A DNA stretch of 64,000 nucleotides from an uncultured Aquimarina sp. (GCA_947498785.1 CANMLS010000015.1:47193-111192); one strand, 5' to 3'. Counted from the first letter of the stretch, positions 53,495 through 62,882 are shown. Notes: generated from the letters alone by a model not told the origin. Numbers and translations: made by a program.

Positions 53495-56400
53495 TTATCG
53501 TATTAAAAAATTACCTTTATATCTTTCTTTGTTATTGCCTTTTATTACATAATAGTACACCCCTGGAATAAGATCTCTGGTCTCAAAAGTTATTGTGTTT
53601 TGATTAGGAACTATACGTTCTTGTCTAACGGTTCTTCCTATAATATCAATAACTGATATTTTTAATTCGTTATGCGTACCTGGAACTTTGATTGTCGTCT
53701 GAGTATCAAATGGGTTGGGGTAGTTCATTAATTTGGTTGTTTCAATTTGATCACTTGTTGTTACTTGTCCAACTTCATCACCATCATCTTCTGTATCTGG
53801 ATTAATTTCTGGGTTGATACTTTTAGTACTTATAAAGGATAAATCCGAAACTTCTATATGAAATGGTGCAAAGGTTTGATAATCTCCCTGGATAGAAAAT
53901 ACGACACTTCTTACTTTTTGAAAAGATTCATTTTCTTTACGACCATTCATGAAATCAGAGAACGAGATTGTATGTGTCTTTTTTTCTGAAGTTGCATAAA
54001 TTTTATATCTAAGTCTATTGTTCCAATTAGTAAGATCTCCTGTTACTAATATCACCTCTACATCTTTATCATTAAACATTTCGAATTGCAGTACATCATA
54101 ATTCGATACGTCTAATGTAAGTTCACCAGCTAATATATTTCTGAATAAGTTTAAAGTTTCTTTTACATTACCTTTTACGATACTATTACGCTCTACGGTG
54201 TATGTATTTTCTTCTGTTTCTTTATCATGCTCTATTACTTCAAAAGTATCAATAGTAACACCTTGTTGTAAGTAGTCAATACCCCATGGTCCATCTGCCA
54301 AATACAAGGCATCTAATTGTGGGGAGTTTTCTCCTGTAATCGAGAATCCTATATCAAACAAATACCCTGTGTCTATAGTTAATTGCTCGTGATACGCTCC
54401 AGATAAAGTAATAGTTTGTATTATGTTTTCTTCTGAAGATAATTCTGTTTTTCTTACGTTTCCGTTAAAGTTGATATGGTTTGAGCCATGCTTATTAATA
54501 ATATTTAAAGTCAACTTACCATTAGCGTATGATCCTTTTTCTACAAATACAGTAGGTACTCGATGGCTTACTTTATGACTTCTTAGTGGTTTATCTGTTG
54601 TAAACGAATCTAAGATATGATTGGCTATATTGGCTACCTGTGATACTGATCCTCCCCATATCTGAAAGTTTGTATAATCTCCTTCAGGATAATTTCCAAT
54701 ATTCCATAAGCTGTAGATTTCATTTTCAGAATCACCTTTCTTAATCGAGAACGTCAAGGCATATTCGATTTCTCCTGTAGCTCTTTCAATTCTGGTACTA
54801 ACAATGGTATGATTTTTTATTTTTACCGTTCGTACATCTAATAATTTAGAACCGTTTAATCGATCACATATCGTTTTTGAATGATCATAAATAGAACCCT
54901 TTGTTGAGGTAGCTAATGCTGCTGCTACTCTTTTACTTCCTTTATAGTAATCCACAGAGAATATAGCGTTTGCATTCGTGATAGAAAGTAAATCTTCTGG
55001 GCTAGATACATATGTAGTTTCTGTGCCAAATATTCCTGTTTTTGGGAAATAAATACTTAAATCATTTTTGTTGCCAGATTTGTATGATTTTTTTCCTGGT
55101 TGAAATCTCTTTTGTGATTTTTTGGTATTAAAAATTGAGTTTGTCTTTGTTCTAGTAAAGTTACGTTTTGCAATTAGGTTGGCTAAATCTCCGTTACTTT
55201 CTAACCCACCATCATTAGCAGAAGTTACATCAGTAGCAGTATCAATATCGACATAATTATCAGTAACGATGGCATTGTATGGACTAGCGGTAATATAGAA
55301 TAATGCATCGTTAAAATCTTGATCACAAGAAGCATAATCTCTTCTGATGTCTTCAAAACCTAATATGATTCTTTCATTTTCTGGGTCGGATAATAATACA
55401 TTGTGATATCTTAATTCTGGATCAGTTTCTGGATTATAATCAGGATTAGAATGTAATTGCCAGTTTCCTGTCCCTACACAACCATCAGACCATGAATTGG
55501 CTAATAATACCCATCCTATTCCTGTGTCAGGAGGAAAGCTTCCAATATTTACTTTATCACCAACTTCTAATCCTCCTCCACTTCCGATAGCGGATACATT
55601 AGGAAAAATAATAGTAATATCTTCTGGGACAGGCATAGACGGTGATGGATTATTAATGTCATAGGTATAGAAACCTAAAGTGTTTTTATATCCTGCTCCT
55701 TCACCTACAAAAGTTACCCAAATATCAGCTTGTTCTTTAACAACTACATCAGTGTCATAACCCGAAGAAATATAATGTGGATTAAAATCAGGAACAGGGT
55801 ATCCCTCTGGTAAGGCGTCATTAATCATGTCTATAGTTTGTTGGCTCACTACATCTTTTTCATCTAAGTATAATGGAGTACCATCAGAAGAAAAATCTCC
55901 CAAATAATTGTATCGGTCGCAAATCTCTGGAATCGGGAAACTATCTGGAGTTTGTCCTCCGTTATCAGCATTAAAACTACTTTTCCTTAAGTCGAAGCTG
56001 TCATCTAATCCATCATTATCATTATCTATTCCAGAAGCGATTGTTTCTGCGACTCCATCACCATCACTATCATAAGCTTCTGTGCTGTCTAAAATACCGT
56101 TATTATCAGAATCAATATCCAAATGATCATAGGTATCTGTACCATCTGTGTTTACTGTACCATTTGTTGTTCCTCCAAAATCAGGATCAAAAGCATCATC
56201 TAATCCGTCTCTATCTTCATCAATATTAGAAAGGCTTATATACGAATTACTGTCTTGTCCTTCTATAATATCAACAATTCCATCACTGTCAGAATCAATA
56301 TCATAACAATCGTAGATCGTATCGTTATCTGTATCTAAAGGAATAAAAGTAGTACCTGTTTGATCAGGATCAAAAGAATCAGCTATACCGTCATTATCAG

Positions 56401-57493
56401 TGTCCTGAAAATTAGTGTCAGATCCATTGTAAATTCCGTCGTTATTAGTGTCTTTATCTCCTTGACCAGCTTCTACAATATCATAGATCCCATCATTATC
56501 TGAGTCAATGTCTAAGAAATCTGGATTACCATCACCATCTCTATCAAATGCGTCTTGAACTACATTATCACCATTACCGCTTACATCGTTATCCAAATAG
56601 TTATACATATCATCACCATCATCATCATCATAAGGATTCACTCCATTACATTCTATACTATTAGCAATACCATCACCATCTGCATCTGCATCCATAGAAT
56701 CCAAAATACCATCTTGATCTTTATCTAAAGGAGAGATACCACTAGCACATTTAAACCCATCATTAGAATTTGTAGTTTCTGTAAGATTAAGTAATGTAGC
56801 TGTTGGAGAATTACCCTCATAATCATTTATCAAGTATAACCCACCATTATTATCAGATAAGTATAATCTGTTGTTAGCATCTGCATAGGCAGCGCCAAAA
56901 GTAGCTCTTGGAAGATTACTAACAGACTTACTAGAAAATACAGGTGTACCAGATGAAAGATCCCATTTGTATAACTTTCCTCTACTACCTCCATAGATAT
57001 TTCCGTTGATAAATGCAATATCTGCACAAGTGCTGGGTGATGCTATGTCAACTTCAATTACTTCAAAAACAGGAGATGAAGAACCATTATAATCTTTTAA
57101 ATTTGTTATTTTATGAAATGTCTTTTTATTAGTGTTCTGAAAAACCCAAAGGTTTCCATTAGCATCTACATCTGCTGCATATCCTCCTCCAAAAGTGGTT
57201 GTTCCCGAAGGTGTCACTGCTCCCAGATCGATAACCATATCTTTAGCGATTCTTAAAAGGTGTTTGTCACTATTTTTGATAGCATATAAATAATCATCTA
57301 CTATGTTATATCCACCAGCATTATAAGAGGAATAAGTGTGTAATGCATCAGAATACGAACCTGTTATAGGATCATATGCCTTCATTACACCAGAAATAAC
57401 CTGATAAAAATTCCCTTCATTACAATCAAAAGATTGTTGGGCAAATCCTAATGAGGCAATACATAAAGTTAAAAGAGTAATAATTTTTTTCAT
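53495..57493 (-). CDS. Giant T9SS-secreted protein with Ca-binding repeats and DUF4114
   Basis: A 1332-residue protein. Signal peptide (ends LGFAQ), a beta-propeller-like part (about 25-245), then a long run of thrombospondin type 3 calcium repeats (about 255-520; DxDxDGxxD such as DRDGDGNPDFLDIDSDNDG). A DUF4114 domain follows (GFEDIRRDYASCDQDFNDALFYI region; key part FNDALFYI), then unknown beta-rich modules. The C terminus (MNYPNPFDTQTTIKV...GVYYYVIKG) is a type IX sorting tail. It is surface-exposed or matrix material, adjacent to the LytTR regulator and preceded by its operator. Confidence 0.88.
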   Translation of the reverse strand: MKKIITLLTLCIASLGFAQQSFDCNEGNFYQVISGVMKAYDPITGSYSDALHTYSSYNAGGYNIVDDYLYAIKNSDKHLLRIAKDMVIDLGAVTPSGTTTFGGGYAADVDANGNLWVFQNTNKKTFHKITNLKDYNGSSSPVFEVIEVDIASPSTCADIAFINGNIYGGSRGKLYKWDLSSGTPVFSSKSVSNLPRATFGAAYADANNRLYLSDNNGGLYLINDYEGNSPTATLLNLTETTNSNDGFKCASGISPLDKDQDGILDSMDADADGDGIANSIECNGVNPYDDDDGDDMYNYLDNDVSGNGDNVVQDAFDRDGDGNPDFLDIDSDNDGIYDIVEAGQGDKDTNNDGIYNGSDTNFQDTDNDGIADSFDPDQTGTTFIPLDTDNDTIYDCYDIDSDSDGIVDIIEGQDSNSYISLSNIDEDRDGLDDAFDPDFGGTTNGTVNTDGTDTYDHLDIDSDNNGILDSTEAYDSDGDGVAETIASGIDNDNDGLDDSFDLRKSSFNADNGGQTPDSFPIPEICDRYNYLGDFSSDGTPLYLDEKDVVSQQTIDMINDALPEGYPVPDFNPHYISSGYDTDVVVKEQADIWVTFVGEGAGYKNTLGFYTYDINNPSPSMPVPEDITIIFPNVSAIGSGGGLEVGDKVNIGSFPPDTGIGWVLLANSWSDGCVGTGNWQLHSNPDYNPETDPELRYHNVLLSDPENERIILGFEDIRRDYASCDQDFNDALFYITASPYNAIVTDNYVDIDTATDVTSANDGGLESNGDLANLIAKRNFTRTKTNSIFNTKKSQKRFQPGKKSYKSGNKNDLSIYFPKTGIFGTETTYVSSPEDLLSITNANAIFSVDYYKGSKRVAAALATSTKGSIYDHSKTICDRLNGSKLLDVRTVKIKNHTIVSTRIERATGEIEYALTFSIKKGDSENEIYSLWNIGNYPEGDYTNFQIWGGSVSQVANIANHILDSFTTDKPLRSHKVSHRVPTVFVEKGSYANGKLTLNIINKHGSNHINFNGNVRKTELSSEENIIQTITLSGAYHEQLTIDTGYLFDIGFSITGENSPQLDALYLADGPWGIDYLQQGVTIDTFEVIEHDKETEENTYTVERNSIVKGNVKETLNLFRNILAGELTLDVSNYDVLQFEMFNDKDVEVILVTGDLTNWNNRLRYKIYATSEKKTHTISFSDFMNGRKENESFQKVRSVVFSIQGDYQTFAPFHIEVSDLSFISTKSINPEINPDTEDDGDEVGQVTTSDQIETTKLMNYPNPFDTQTTIKVPGTHNELKISVIDIIGRTVRQERIVPNQNTITFETRDLIPGVYYYVIKGNNKERYKGNFLIR

Positions 57494-57559
57494 AGCGGTA
57501 TAGATTAAGTTTTCTGATGATTAAAATTAATCTATACTTGCATCAAATAAATTAGTTAC

Positions 57560-57592
57560 TCGATCAGTGGTAATTTGCTGTAGGTGAATGGG
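57560..57592. promoter_or_regulatory. Candidate LytTR operator before the T9SS protein
   Basis: TCGATCAGTGG (57560-57570) and TAGGTGAATGG (57581-57591) are direct repeats exactly 21 bp apart, 67 bp before the ATG on the opposite strand. The spacing of two helical turns and the sequence agree with sites at 40472 and 61332. Confidence 0.5.
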
Positions 57593-57612
57593 TTCTAAGA
57601 AAGGATAAAATT

Positions 57613-58329
57613 TTAAAGCATGTTTAGACGTTTCATCAATTCTGGTCGATTGGATCGACTTACTGGGATTACATCTTTGGCAATAAGAACGCTATTATCT
57701 TCTATATCGATAATTTTTTTAATATTAATAATATAGGAGCGATGTACCTTTAGAAAAAGGTCATCAGGTAATTTTTCTTCAATCTTTTTTAATGTAGAGT
57801 GAACCGTATAATTCTGTTTTTCGGTTTTAATTAAAATATAATCTCCTTTGGCTTCAATTACATTGATAGTTGGAATATTAATTTTAATTAGTCTTCTGTC
57901 TATATTAATATAGAGCTCATTCTCTTCAGAAGAAGAATTTAAAGAAGGCTCTGTTTTTGTTTCAACTTTTGCCAAAACAGTTGCGCTTTCTGCTTTCTGA
58001 ATTGCCTTAATAAAACGAGGTAATGTGATAGGTTTTACCAAATAGTCTACAATACAATCATATTCAAAAGCTTCGAGAGCAAATTTCTTATCAGAGGTGG
58101 TTAAAATAATTTTGGGAGGATTTTTTAACGTATCAATAAAATCAAAACCTGTAAAATCAGGCATATGAATATCTAAAAAAATAAGATCAACTTTTTCTTT
58201 GTTTAAAAATTTTATTGCCTGAATTGCATTTGGAAAATCCTGAATAACGTTTAATTTATCAACTTGAGAACAAAGTTGTTGAATAATAATTCTTGCGGTT
58301 TCTTCATCATCTATAATAATGCAATTCAT
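57613..58329 (-). CDS. LytTR response regulator
   Basis: A 238-residue regulator. Receiver: CIIIDDEETARIII (acidic pair), LIFLDIHMPDFTG (phospho-Asp), VDYLVKPI (Lys). Linker about 125-140, then the LytTR domain (INVIEAKGDYILIKTEKQ, LFLKVHRSYIINIKKI). It is the output end of the five-gene phosphorelay and the best candidate to bind the 21-bp-spaced repeats described here. It is 13 bp after the Hpt gene. Confidence 0.93.
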   Translation of the reverse strand: MNCIIIDDEETARIIIQQLCSQVDKLNVIQDFPNAIQAIKFLNKEKVDLIFLDIHMPDFTGFDFIDTLKNPPKIILTTSDKKFALEAFEYDCIVDYLVKPITLPRFIKAIQKAESATVLAKVETKTEPSLNSSSEENELYINIDRRLIKINIPTINVIEAKGDYILIKTEKQNYTVHSTLKKIEEKLPDDLFLKVHRSYIINIKKIIDIEDNSVLIAKDVIPVSRSNRPELMKRLNML

Positions 58330-58342
58330 ACAATGTTGGTTT

Positions 58343-58663
58343 TTAAATAGTGTTAAGAAATTGTTCTATTGATTCTAAAATTAGCACAAATTTTGAATAT
58401 AATGAAGAATCATTATTTTTTAACCCTTCTTCAAAATCTATAGCGGTTTGATATCCTTTTTCAAATCCAAACATGCCAATTTTGTGTTTTAACTTGTGTA
58501 CATTTTCTGCAGCTTTGTCATACTCTTTTGTTGTATAGTTATTTAGAAATTCATTTTTCTCCTCGGGGAATTCTCGTTTTACGATTCCTATTAACTTTTC
58601 TTCGAAGGTATCTGATCCTGATGCTAATTCTTTGATGTATGATATGTTGGGTGTTTCTGTCAT
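58343..58663 (-). CDS. Histidine phosphotransfer (Hpt) protein
   Basis: A 106-residue helical protein. AENVHKLKHKIGMFG carries the phospho-acceptor His56 in the HxLK context. It sits 3 bp after the kinase stop and before the LytTR gene, in the right place to pass phosphate from a receiver to the LytTR regulator. The small size means a single Hpt domain. Confidence 0.85.
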   Translation of the reverse strand: MTETPNISYIKELASGSDTFEEKLIGIVKREFPEEKNEFLNNYTTKEYDKAAENVHKLKHKIGMFGFEKGYQTAIDFEEGLKNNDSSLYSKFVLILESIEQFLNTI

Positions 58664-58666
58664 TTG

Positions 58667-60259
58667 TTATTTTTTTAATGTAAAATGAAAAGTAGTACCA
58701 ATTCCTTCTTCTGATTCTATCCAGATTTTACCTTCATATAGGTCTATAATTTTCTTTACGATGGATAATCCAACACCTGTTGATTCTTTTTTATCATCCA
58801 AAGTTTGAAAAATCTGAAAAACTTTATCATGATATTTACTAGGAATTCCTTGTCCATTATCAGAAACTGAAAATTCCCAATATGTTTTTATATCCTTACA
58901 AGAAACTTTAATAATTCCTTTTTCTTTGTCATTATATTTTACAGCGTTACTAATCAAGTTTTGAAATAACTGTTGTAGTCTAAATTTATCTCCTTGGACT
59001 ACTGGCAGAGTAGTCGTTAATTTGATAGTAATATGATCTGGTATGTGAATGACATCAATGATATCTGATACCACTTCATCCAAATCAATATTTTTATTGG
59101 GTTGATCTGTTTTATCAATACTTGAATACTTAAGAATACCATCGATCAAATGATCCATTTTATCTACTTTTTTAAGTAGCATATCAAAAGATTTTTGAGC
59201 ATTCTCATCAAGTTCTTCTTGATAGTCCTCTTTTAACCAGGAAATCAAGGCATTCATACTGCGCAGAGGAGATTTAAGGTCGTGCGACACAATATGTGCA
59301 TAATCATTAAGTTCTTGATTACTTTTTTCGAGATTTTTTACTAATCTATTGCGTTGTTTTTCAAACTCTAACTGTTCTGTAATGTCTTCTATTAAGGCAA
59401 CCTGATATTTTATATCCCCATTATGATTACGAACAGCAGCTACATTGGTTTTTGCCCAAAGTGTATTTCCATCTTTTTTGAGGTATCTTTTGTTTACTGT
59501 AAAACTATCAATCTCACCATGATTCATTCGTTTCATACTATCTGCAGAAGCAGCATATTCATCTTTTAAAGAAATATCTTTGACTTCTTGTTTTATAAGT
59601 TCCTCTGCTGTATACCCTAGTAAATTTTGAAAAGCCTTATTTGTCTGGATGATTTTACCAAATTGAGTAAGAGCAATACCAAGAGATGAGTTGTCAACAA
59701 TAACAGATAATTGTTTTTTTTGTTCTTCGAATATTTGTTTTTGTAGGAGTTCCTCTGTAATATCTCTCACAATTCCTTGAGCTCCTATCGGTTTTTTGTT
59801 TTTGTCTTTAATAATACTAGCATTAATATGTACCGTCCTTACTCCGTTATTTTTTGTGTATACTCTGGCTTGGTAATCAGAAAAAAAACCTTTGGTAACA
59901 AGCTTTTGAAATGAGTTCATAGCATATTGATAATCTTCTTTATAGATAAGATTTATGACGTTTAACTTATCATCAATGATATCATACCCAAATAATTGAT
60001 TGGCAGAATGATTCATTTCTAGTACATTACCTGATATATCCATCAATACATATGCATCTACTAAGTTGTCAAAAACACCTTGTAATTCAGATTCTTTTTT
60101 GCCTACCAAATACATTAGTTTTTCGTTTGTTTTTTGTAACTCTTTAGTGATTTGGTATAGTTCTAATGATTTTTCTTCAAGAATATTTTCGGCTTGTTTT
60201 CTAGCAGCTTTTTCTCTTTGGAGAGCTCTTTTTAGTATGTCTACATTTTCATTACTCAT
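58667..60259 (-). CDS. PAS-domain histidine kinase
   Basis: A 530-residue soluble kinase. A coiled coil (about 5-55), PAS domain 1 (about 60-175), PAS domain 2 (about 185-300), then HisKA with HIVSHDLKSPLRSM (phospho-His) and HATPase with LFQNLISNAVKYND, DNGQGIP and GVGLSIVKKI. There is no membrane span, so sensing is cytoplasmic, as expected for a partner of H-NOX. It overlaps the H-NOX gene by 8 bp. Confidence 0.93.
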   Translation of the reverse strand: MSNENVDILKRALQREKAARKQAENILEEKSLELYQITKELQKTNEKLMYLVGKKESELQGVFDNLVDAYVLMDISGNVLEMNHSANQLFGYDIIDDKLNVINLIYKEDYQYAMNSFQKLVTKGFFSDYQARVYTKNNGVRTVHINASIIKDKNKKPIGAQGIVRDITEELLQKQIFEEQKKQLSVIVDNSSLGIALTQFGKIIQTNKAFQNLLGYTAEELIKQEVKDISLKDEYAASADSMKRMNHGEIDSFTVNKRYLKKDGNTLWAKTNVAAVRNHNGDIKYQVALIEDITEQLEFEKQRNRLVKNLEKSNQELNDYAHIVSHDLKSPLRSMNALISWLKEDYQEELDENAQKSFDMLLKKVDKMDHLIDGILKYSSIDKTDQPNKNIDLDEVVSDIIDVIHIPDHITIKLTTTLPVVQGDKFRLQQLFQNLISNAVKYNDKEKGIIKVSCKDIKTYWEFSVSDNGQGIPSKYHDKVFQIFQTLDDKKESTGVGLSIVKKIIDLYEGKIWIESEEGIGTTFHFTLKK

Positions 60260-60797
60260 TTATTTTTACAATGCTAAATTTTACTTCTGTTCCGTCAGAT
60301 TTGAGTTTTTCGAAGGTAATCTTTGCTGTAGCATCAAAGTGTTCAAAAGTTTTATTCATTAACCCCAATCCAAAACTATACATTGCTCTACTCGATTTAT
60401 AAACCATGACTAATGTAGAATCCGTTTTTTCTAATACCTCAAAGGTGGGTAGTTCTGCATCTGGGTATATTTTTTGGACTTCTACGTGAATATGGTTTTC
60501 TATAGAGGATAAAAGTTCTATTGGATCTTTATATTTTTTAATTAAATCGGGATAACTATTGGCTAGAACACTAAAAAAATGTTCTGCATAGACAAGAAGT
60601 AAATCATCTATACTCAATTGAGTATGCTCGCTTAAATGTTTTAATAAACTTAGCATTTCAGAAAAATCATAGGTGCCAATCGCAGTGTATACTCCTTGAG
60701 ATTGAAGACTAGATTGTTGTATGATTTTATCGACTACATCCAGTCCGAATTTATTTTCTACTAACTCCAAAAATTCAGTGAACACAATACCTTTCAT
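60252..60797 (-). CDS. H-NOX (heme nitric-oxide/oxygen binding) sensor
   Basis: A 181-residue protein with the heme ligand His102 (IENHIHVEV) and the porphyrin-binding Y133-x-S135-x-R137 motif (YKSSR). The N-terminal MKGIVFTEFLELVENKFG is typical. It binds NO (and perhaps CO) and, in known systems, inhibits its partner kinase. Overlap with the PAS kinase gene makes that kinase the natural partner. Absence of a distal Tyr for O2 cannot be judged by eye. Confidence 0.92.
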   Translation of the reverse strand: MKGIVFTEFLELVENKFGLDVVDKIIQQSSLQSQGVYTAIGTYDFSEMLSLLKHLSEHTQLSIDDLLLVYAEHFFSVLANSYPDLIKKYKDPIELLSSIENHIHVEVQKIYPDAELPTFEVLEKTDSTLVMVYKSSRAMYSFGLGLMNKTFEHFDATAKITFEKLKSDGTEVKFSIVKINE

Positions 60798-60821
60798 ACA
60801 AGTTATAGTTTTTATTTATTC

Positions 60822-61223
60822 TTATACAAGTTCATTAATAGTCCAATATTCGATAAGACATTTGATCTTATGAGCATAATCCTGATACTTTAATGGTTTT
60901 ACTATATATCCTGAAGCTCCTATTCGATAAGCCTCCTTAAGATCTCGATGATTGTTAGAAGTGCTCAATATAATTACAGGTATATAATGCAAAGTTGCAT
61001 CCGACTTTAGCTCTTTTAAAAACTCTAGGCCATTCATTTTTGGCATGTTTAAATCCAGAAAAATTAAATCTGGCAGTTGTTCTTTTTTGGCTAACAGCTG
61101 TAATGCTTCTTCACCATTTTTGGCTTCAATACTGTTGTGGGGGTAATTATTTTTTTGCAAAACTCTTGCAAATTTTAATCGTTCTATCTCATCATCGTCA
61201 ATCAATAAAATGTTCAAGCCCAT
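60822..61223 (-). CDS. CheY-like single-domain receiver
   Basis: A 133-residue receiver: ILLIDDDEIERLKFARVL, LIFLDLNMPKMNGLEFL (phospho-Asp), VIILSTSNN and GYIVKPLKY (Lys). No output domain. As the first gene of the operon, it may shuttle phosphate between kinase and Hpt. The promoter region carries the best copy of the LytTR-like direct repeat. Confidence 0.93.
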   Translation of the reverse strand: MGLNILLIDDDEIERLKFARVLQKNNYPHNSIEAKNGEEALQLLAKKEQLPDLIFLDLNMPKMNGLEFLKELKSDATLHYIPVIILSTSNNHRDLKEAYRIGASGYIVKPLKYQDYAHKIKCLIEYWTINELV

Positions 61224-61329
61224 TTCTTTTCAGTTTATTAAGTTAAGTTAAAAATTGTTTTTTAACAACACTAAAGGTGTTCTTTTTATTGATGAATTTG
61301 GTGTTTCTTTCGCCAAAAACTATTTTCGA

Positions 61330-61364
61330 TGTAGATGAATGGAGGTTTTCTGTAGATGAATGGA
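61330..61364. promoter_or_regulatory. Candidate LytTR operator of the phosphorelay operon
   Basis: TGTAGATGAATGGA occurs twice, at 61330-61343 and 61351-61364, identical over 14 bases with starts 21 bp apart. It lies about 107 bp before the CheY-like gene start and would allow autoregulation. The rest of the 427-bp gap contains only the element listed at 61552. Confidence 0.6.
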
Positions 61365-61551
61365 AATCAATTTTTCCTTCTCAAGGTATTAAAATGATCA
61401 AGATATAGAGAGCCTTAATTGAGATTCATATAAAATTGATCTAGATATTCTTGTTTAAATTAAGCTTGGCAAAACAGTCCTCAGTTTTCTTGATCTTCTT
61501 TATTCTGTATCATAACCAATCATTGTAATCGAAAGAATTTTCTTTTAGGTA

Positions 61552-61609
61552 AAATTTATAAATCATACCGATAATAACTTTTTTTGAACTAGCGAAAATT
61601 TTACTTTCG
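61552..61609 (+). promoter_or_regulatory. Upstream element plus promoter of lipoprotein gene
   Basis: AAATTTATAAATCATACC then GATA at 61552-61573, and TACTTTCG (61602-61609) as -7 element. The same element occurs at 62791, and in both cases its start is exactly 50 bp before the -7 element. Confidence 0.5.
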
Positions 61610-61649
61610 CCACTAAAATTTATCAAAAAATTAATTTAAAAGTTAAAAA

Positions 61650-62165
61650 ATGAAAAAAGCTATATACTTATTTACAGTAATATGCGCGATGAGTTTGATG
61701 TCATGTGGTGAAGCCGACTCTAAGGCAAAGGAGACTCAACAAAATGATCAACAAAAAGAAAAGAAAAGCGATAGTGAGAAAGGTGATGATATTGAACTTG
61801 TAAGCTATGAAAATAGCAAAATAGGATTTACAATTCTTGTCCCCAAAAAGGCTAAAGTTATTGTTGATAACGAATATGGATTTACGACGTCATTGATTTT
61901 GCCTGATAAAATTAATGAATTAAGCATTTCTGTTAATCCTGATATTGGACTACCTGATTCTCTAGAGGATTATAAGAAAGATTTGGGTGATCTAATGGCA
62001 AGAAATATCGTAAAGGGCGAGAAAACCGATAACGGTTTTCTAGCAGTGAATGAACGAGGAAAAAGTATTACAATTTATCATACTATAGGAGATAAACAAG
62101 CTATGGTTCGTGCACATAAAAAGAATCAAAATTTAGCAGAAAAAATTGCCAAATCGATTAAATAG
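61650..62165 (+). CDS. Lipoprotein of unknown function (171 residues)
   Basis: Signal with lipobox LMSCG (Cys19). A charged linker (about 22-48, rich in Lys, Glu, Gln, Ser) is followed by a compact domain (about 50-171) beginning IELVSYENSKIGFTILVPKKAKV, shown in part as FTILVPKKAKV. It resembles small periplasmic beta-rich domains but no family is certain. The upstream element is shared with the gene at 62883, suggesting co-regulation. Confidence 0.75.
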   Translation: MKKAIYLFTVICAMSLMSCGEADSKAKETQQNDQQKEKKSDSEKGDDIELVSYENSKIGFTILVPKKAKVIVDNEYGFTTSLILPDKINELSISVNPDIGLPDSLEDYKKDLGDLMARNIVKGEKTDNGFLAVNERGKSITIYHTIGDKQAMVRAHKKNQNLAEKIAKSIK

Positions 62166-62520
62166 TGATTGTAGTACCAATTGCTAAACTGAATCCTTAA
62201 TTAAAAGATAGAAGAAAGAATTATATTTTGCAATGGCAAAACCTATGATGCGAATACAAATATTCATGGATTAGCAGATTGATAAACACTACTACAATAT
62301 AAAGTTTTTAAAAATTTAATCAGTTACATAAAATCATCAGAATTATTGGTTCTGAAAGAGGCAAAAGAATTTTAACTTTTTACAAACCAAAAAACAAATC
62401 AAAGTTTTGAGAGAATATAATATAATATAGAATTAGTTATTTAATATGTACTTGATAAGTTAAAAACTTACCCGAATAATAATCACTATAATAAAACTGA
62501 TTTAGTCCCCTCTTTTTTCT

Positions 62521-62558
62521 AATGAACTACCTTGAGGCAGAACCCGAGGTAGTTCATT
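62521..62558. terminator. 12-bp perfect hairpin, terminator or repeat
   Basis: AATGAACTACCT (62521-62532) pairs with AGGTAGTTCATT (62547-62558), with a 14-nt loop. It is 355 bp past the lipoprotein gene; the T-tract is weak, so it could equally be a dispersed palindrome. The rest of 62166-62790 shows no other clear element. Confidence 0.5.
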
Positions 62559-62790
62559 TAATTGAAATGCTCTTTTTTATGTATAGTATGTTTCGATATA
62601 AAAGTTAATCATCACTACGGCTATGCTGAATTTTTCTTCTTAGCAAGAACAAAAAATAGCTGGTTTTTATTTTTTAGTAAACTATTTTTTGAAAAAACCG
62701 CTATTCTTTCTGATGATTTTGTTACGATTGATATAATTTCTTGTTTTTTTAGATTTTGATTATTAGTGTTTTAAGGTTTATTAAGTGATG

Positions 62791-62848
62791 AAATTTATAA
62801 ATCATACCCGATATCGTTTCTTTAAAGTTTAATTAAATTCTAGTTTCG
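62791..62848 (+). promoter_or_regulatory. Second copy of upstream element plus promoter
   Basis: AAATTTATAAATCATACCC then GATA at 62791-62813, and TAGTTTCG (62841-62848). Identical to the 61552 copy except for one inserted C. The distance to the -7 element is again 50 bp. Confidence 0.5.
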
Positions 62849-62882
62849 CGAAATATTAAATAGACCTTAAATTTATAACATT

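Noticed and set aside
62562..62759. 65-residue + strand ORF after the hairpin
   Set aside because: Phe- and Ile-rich translation of AT-rich DNA without start context; likely spurious.
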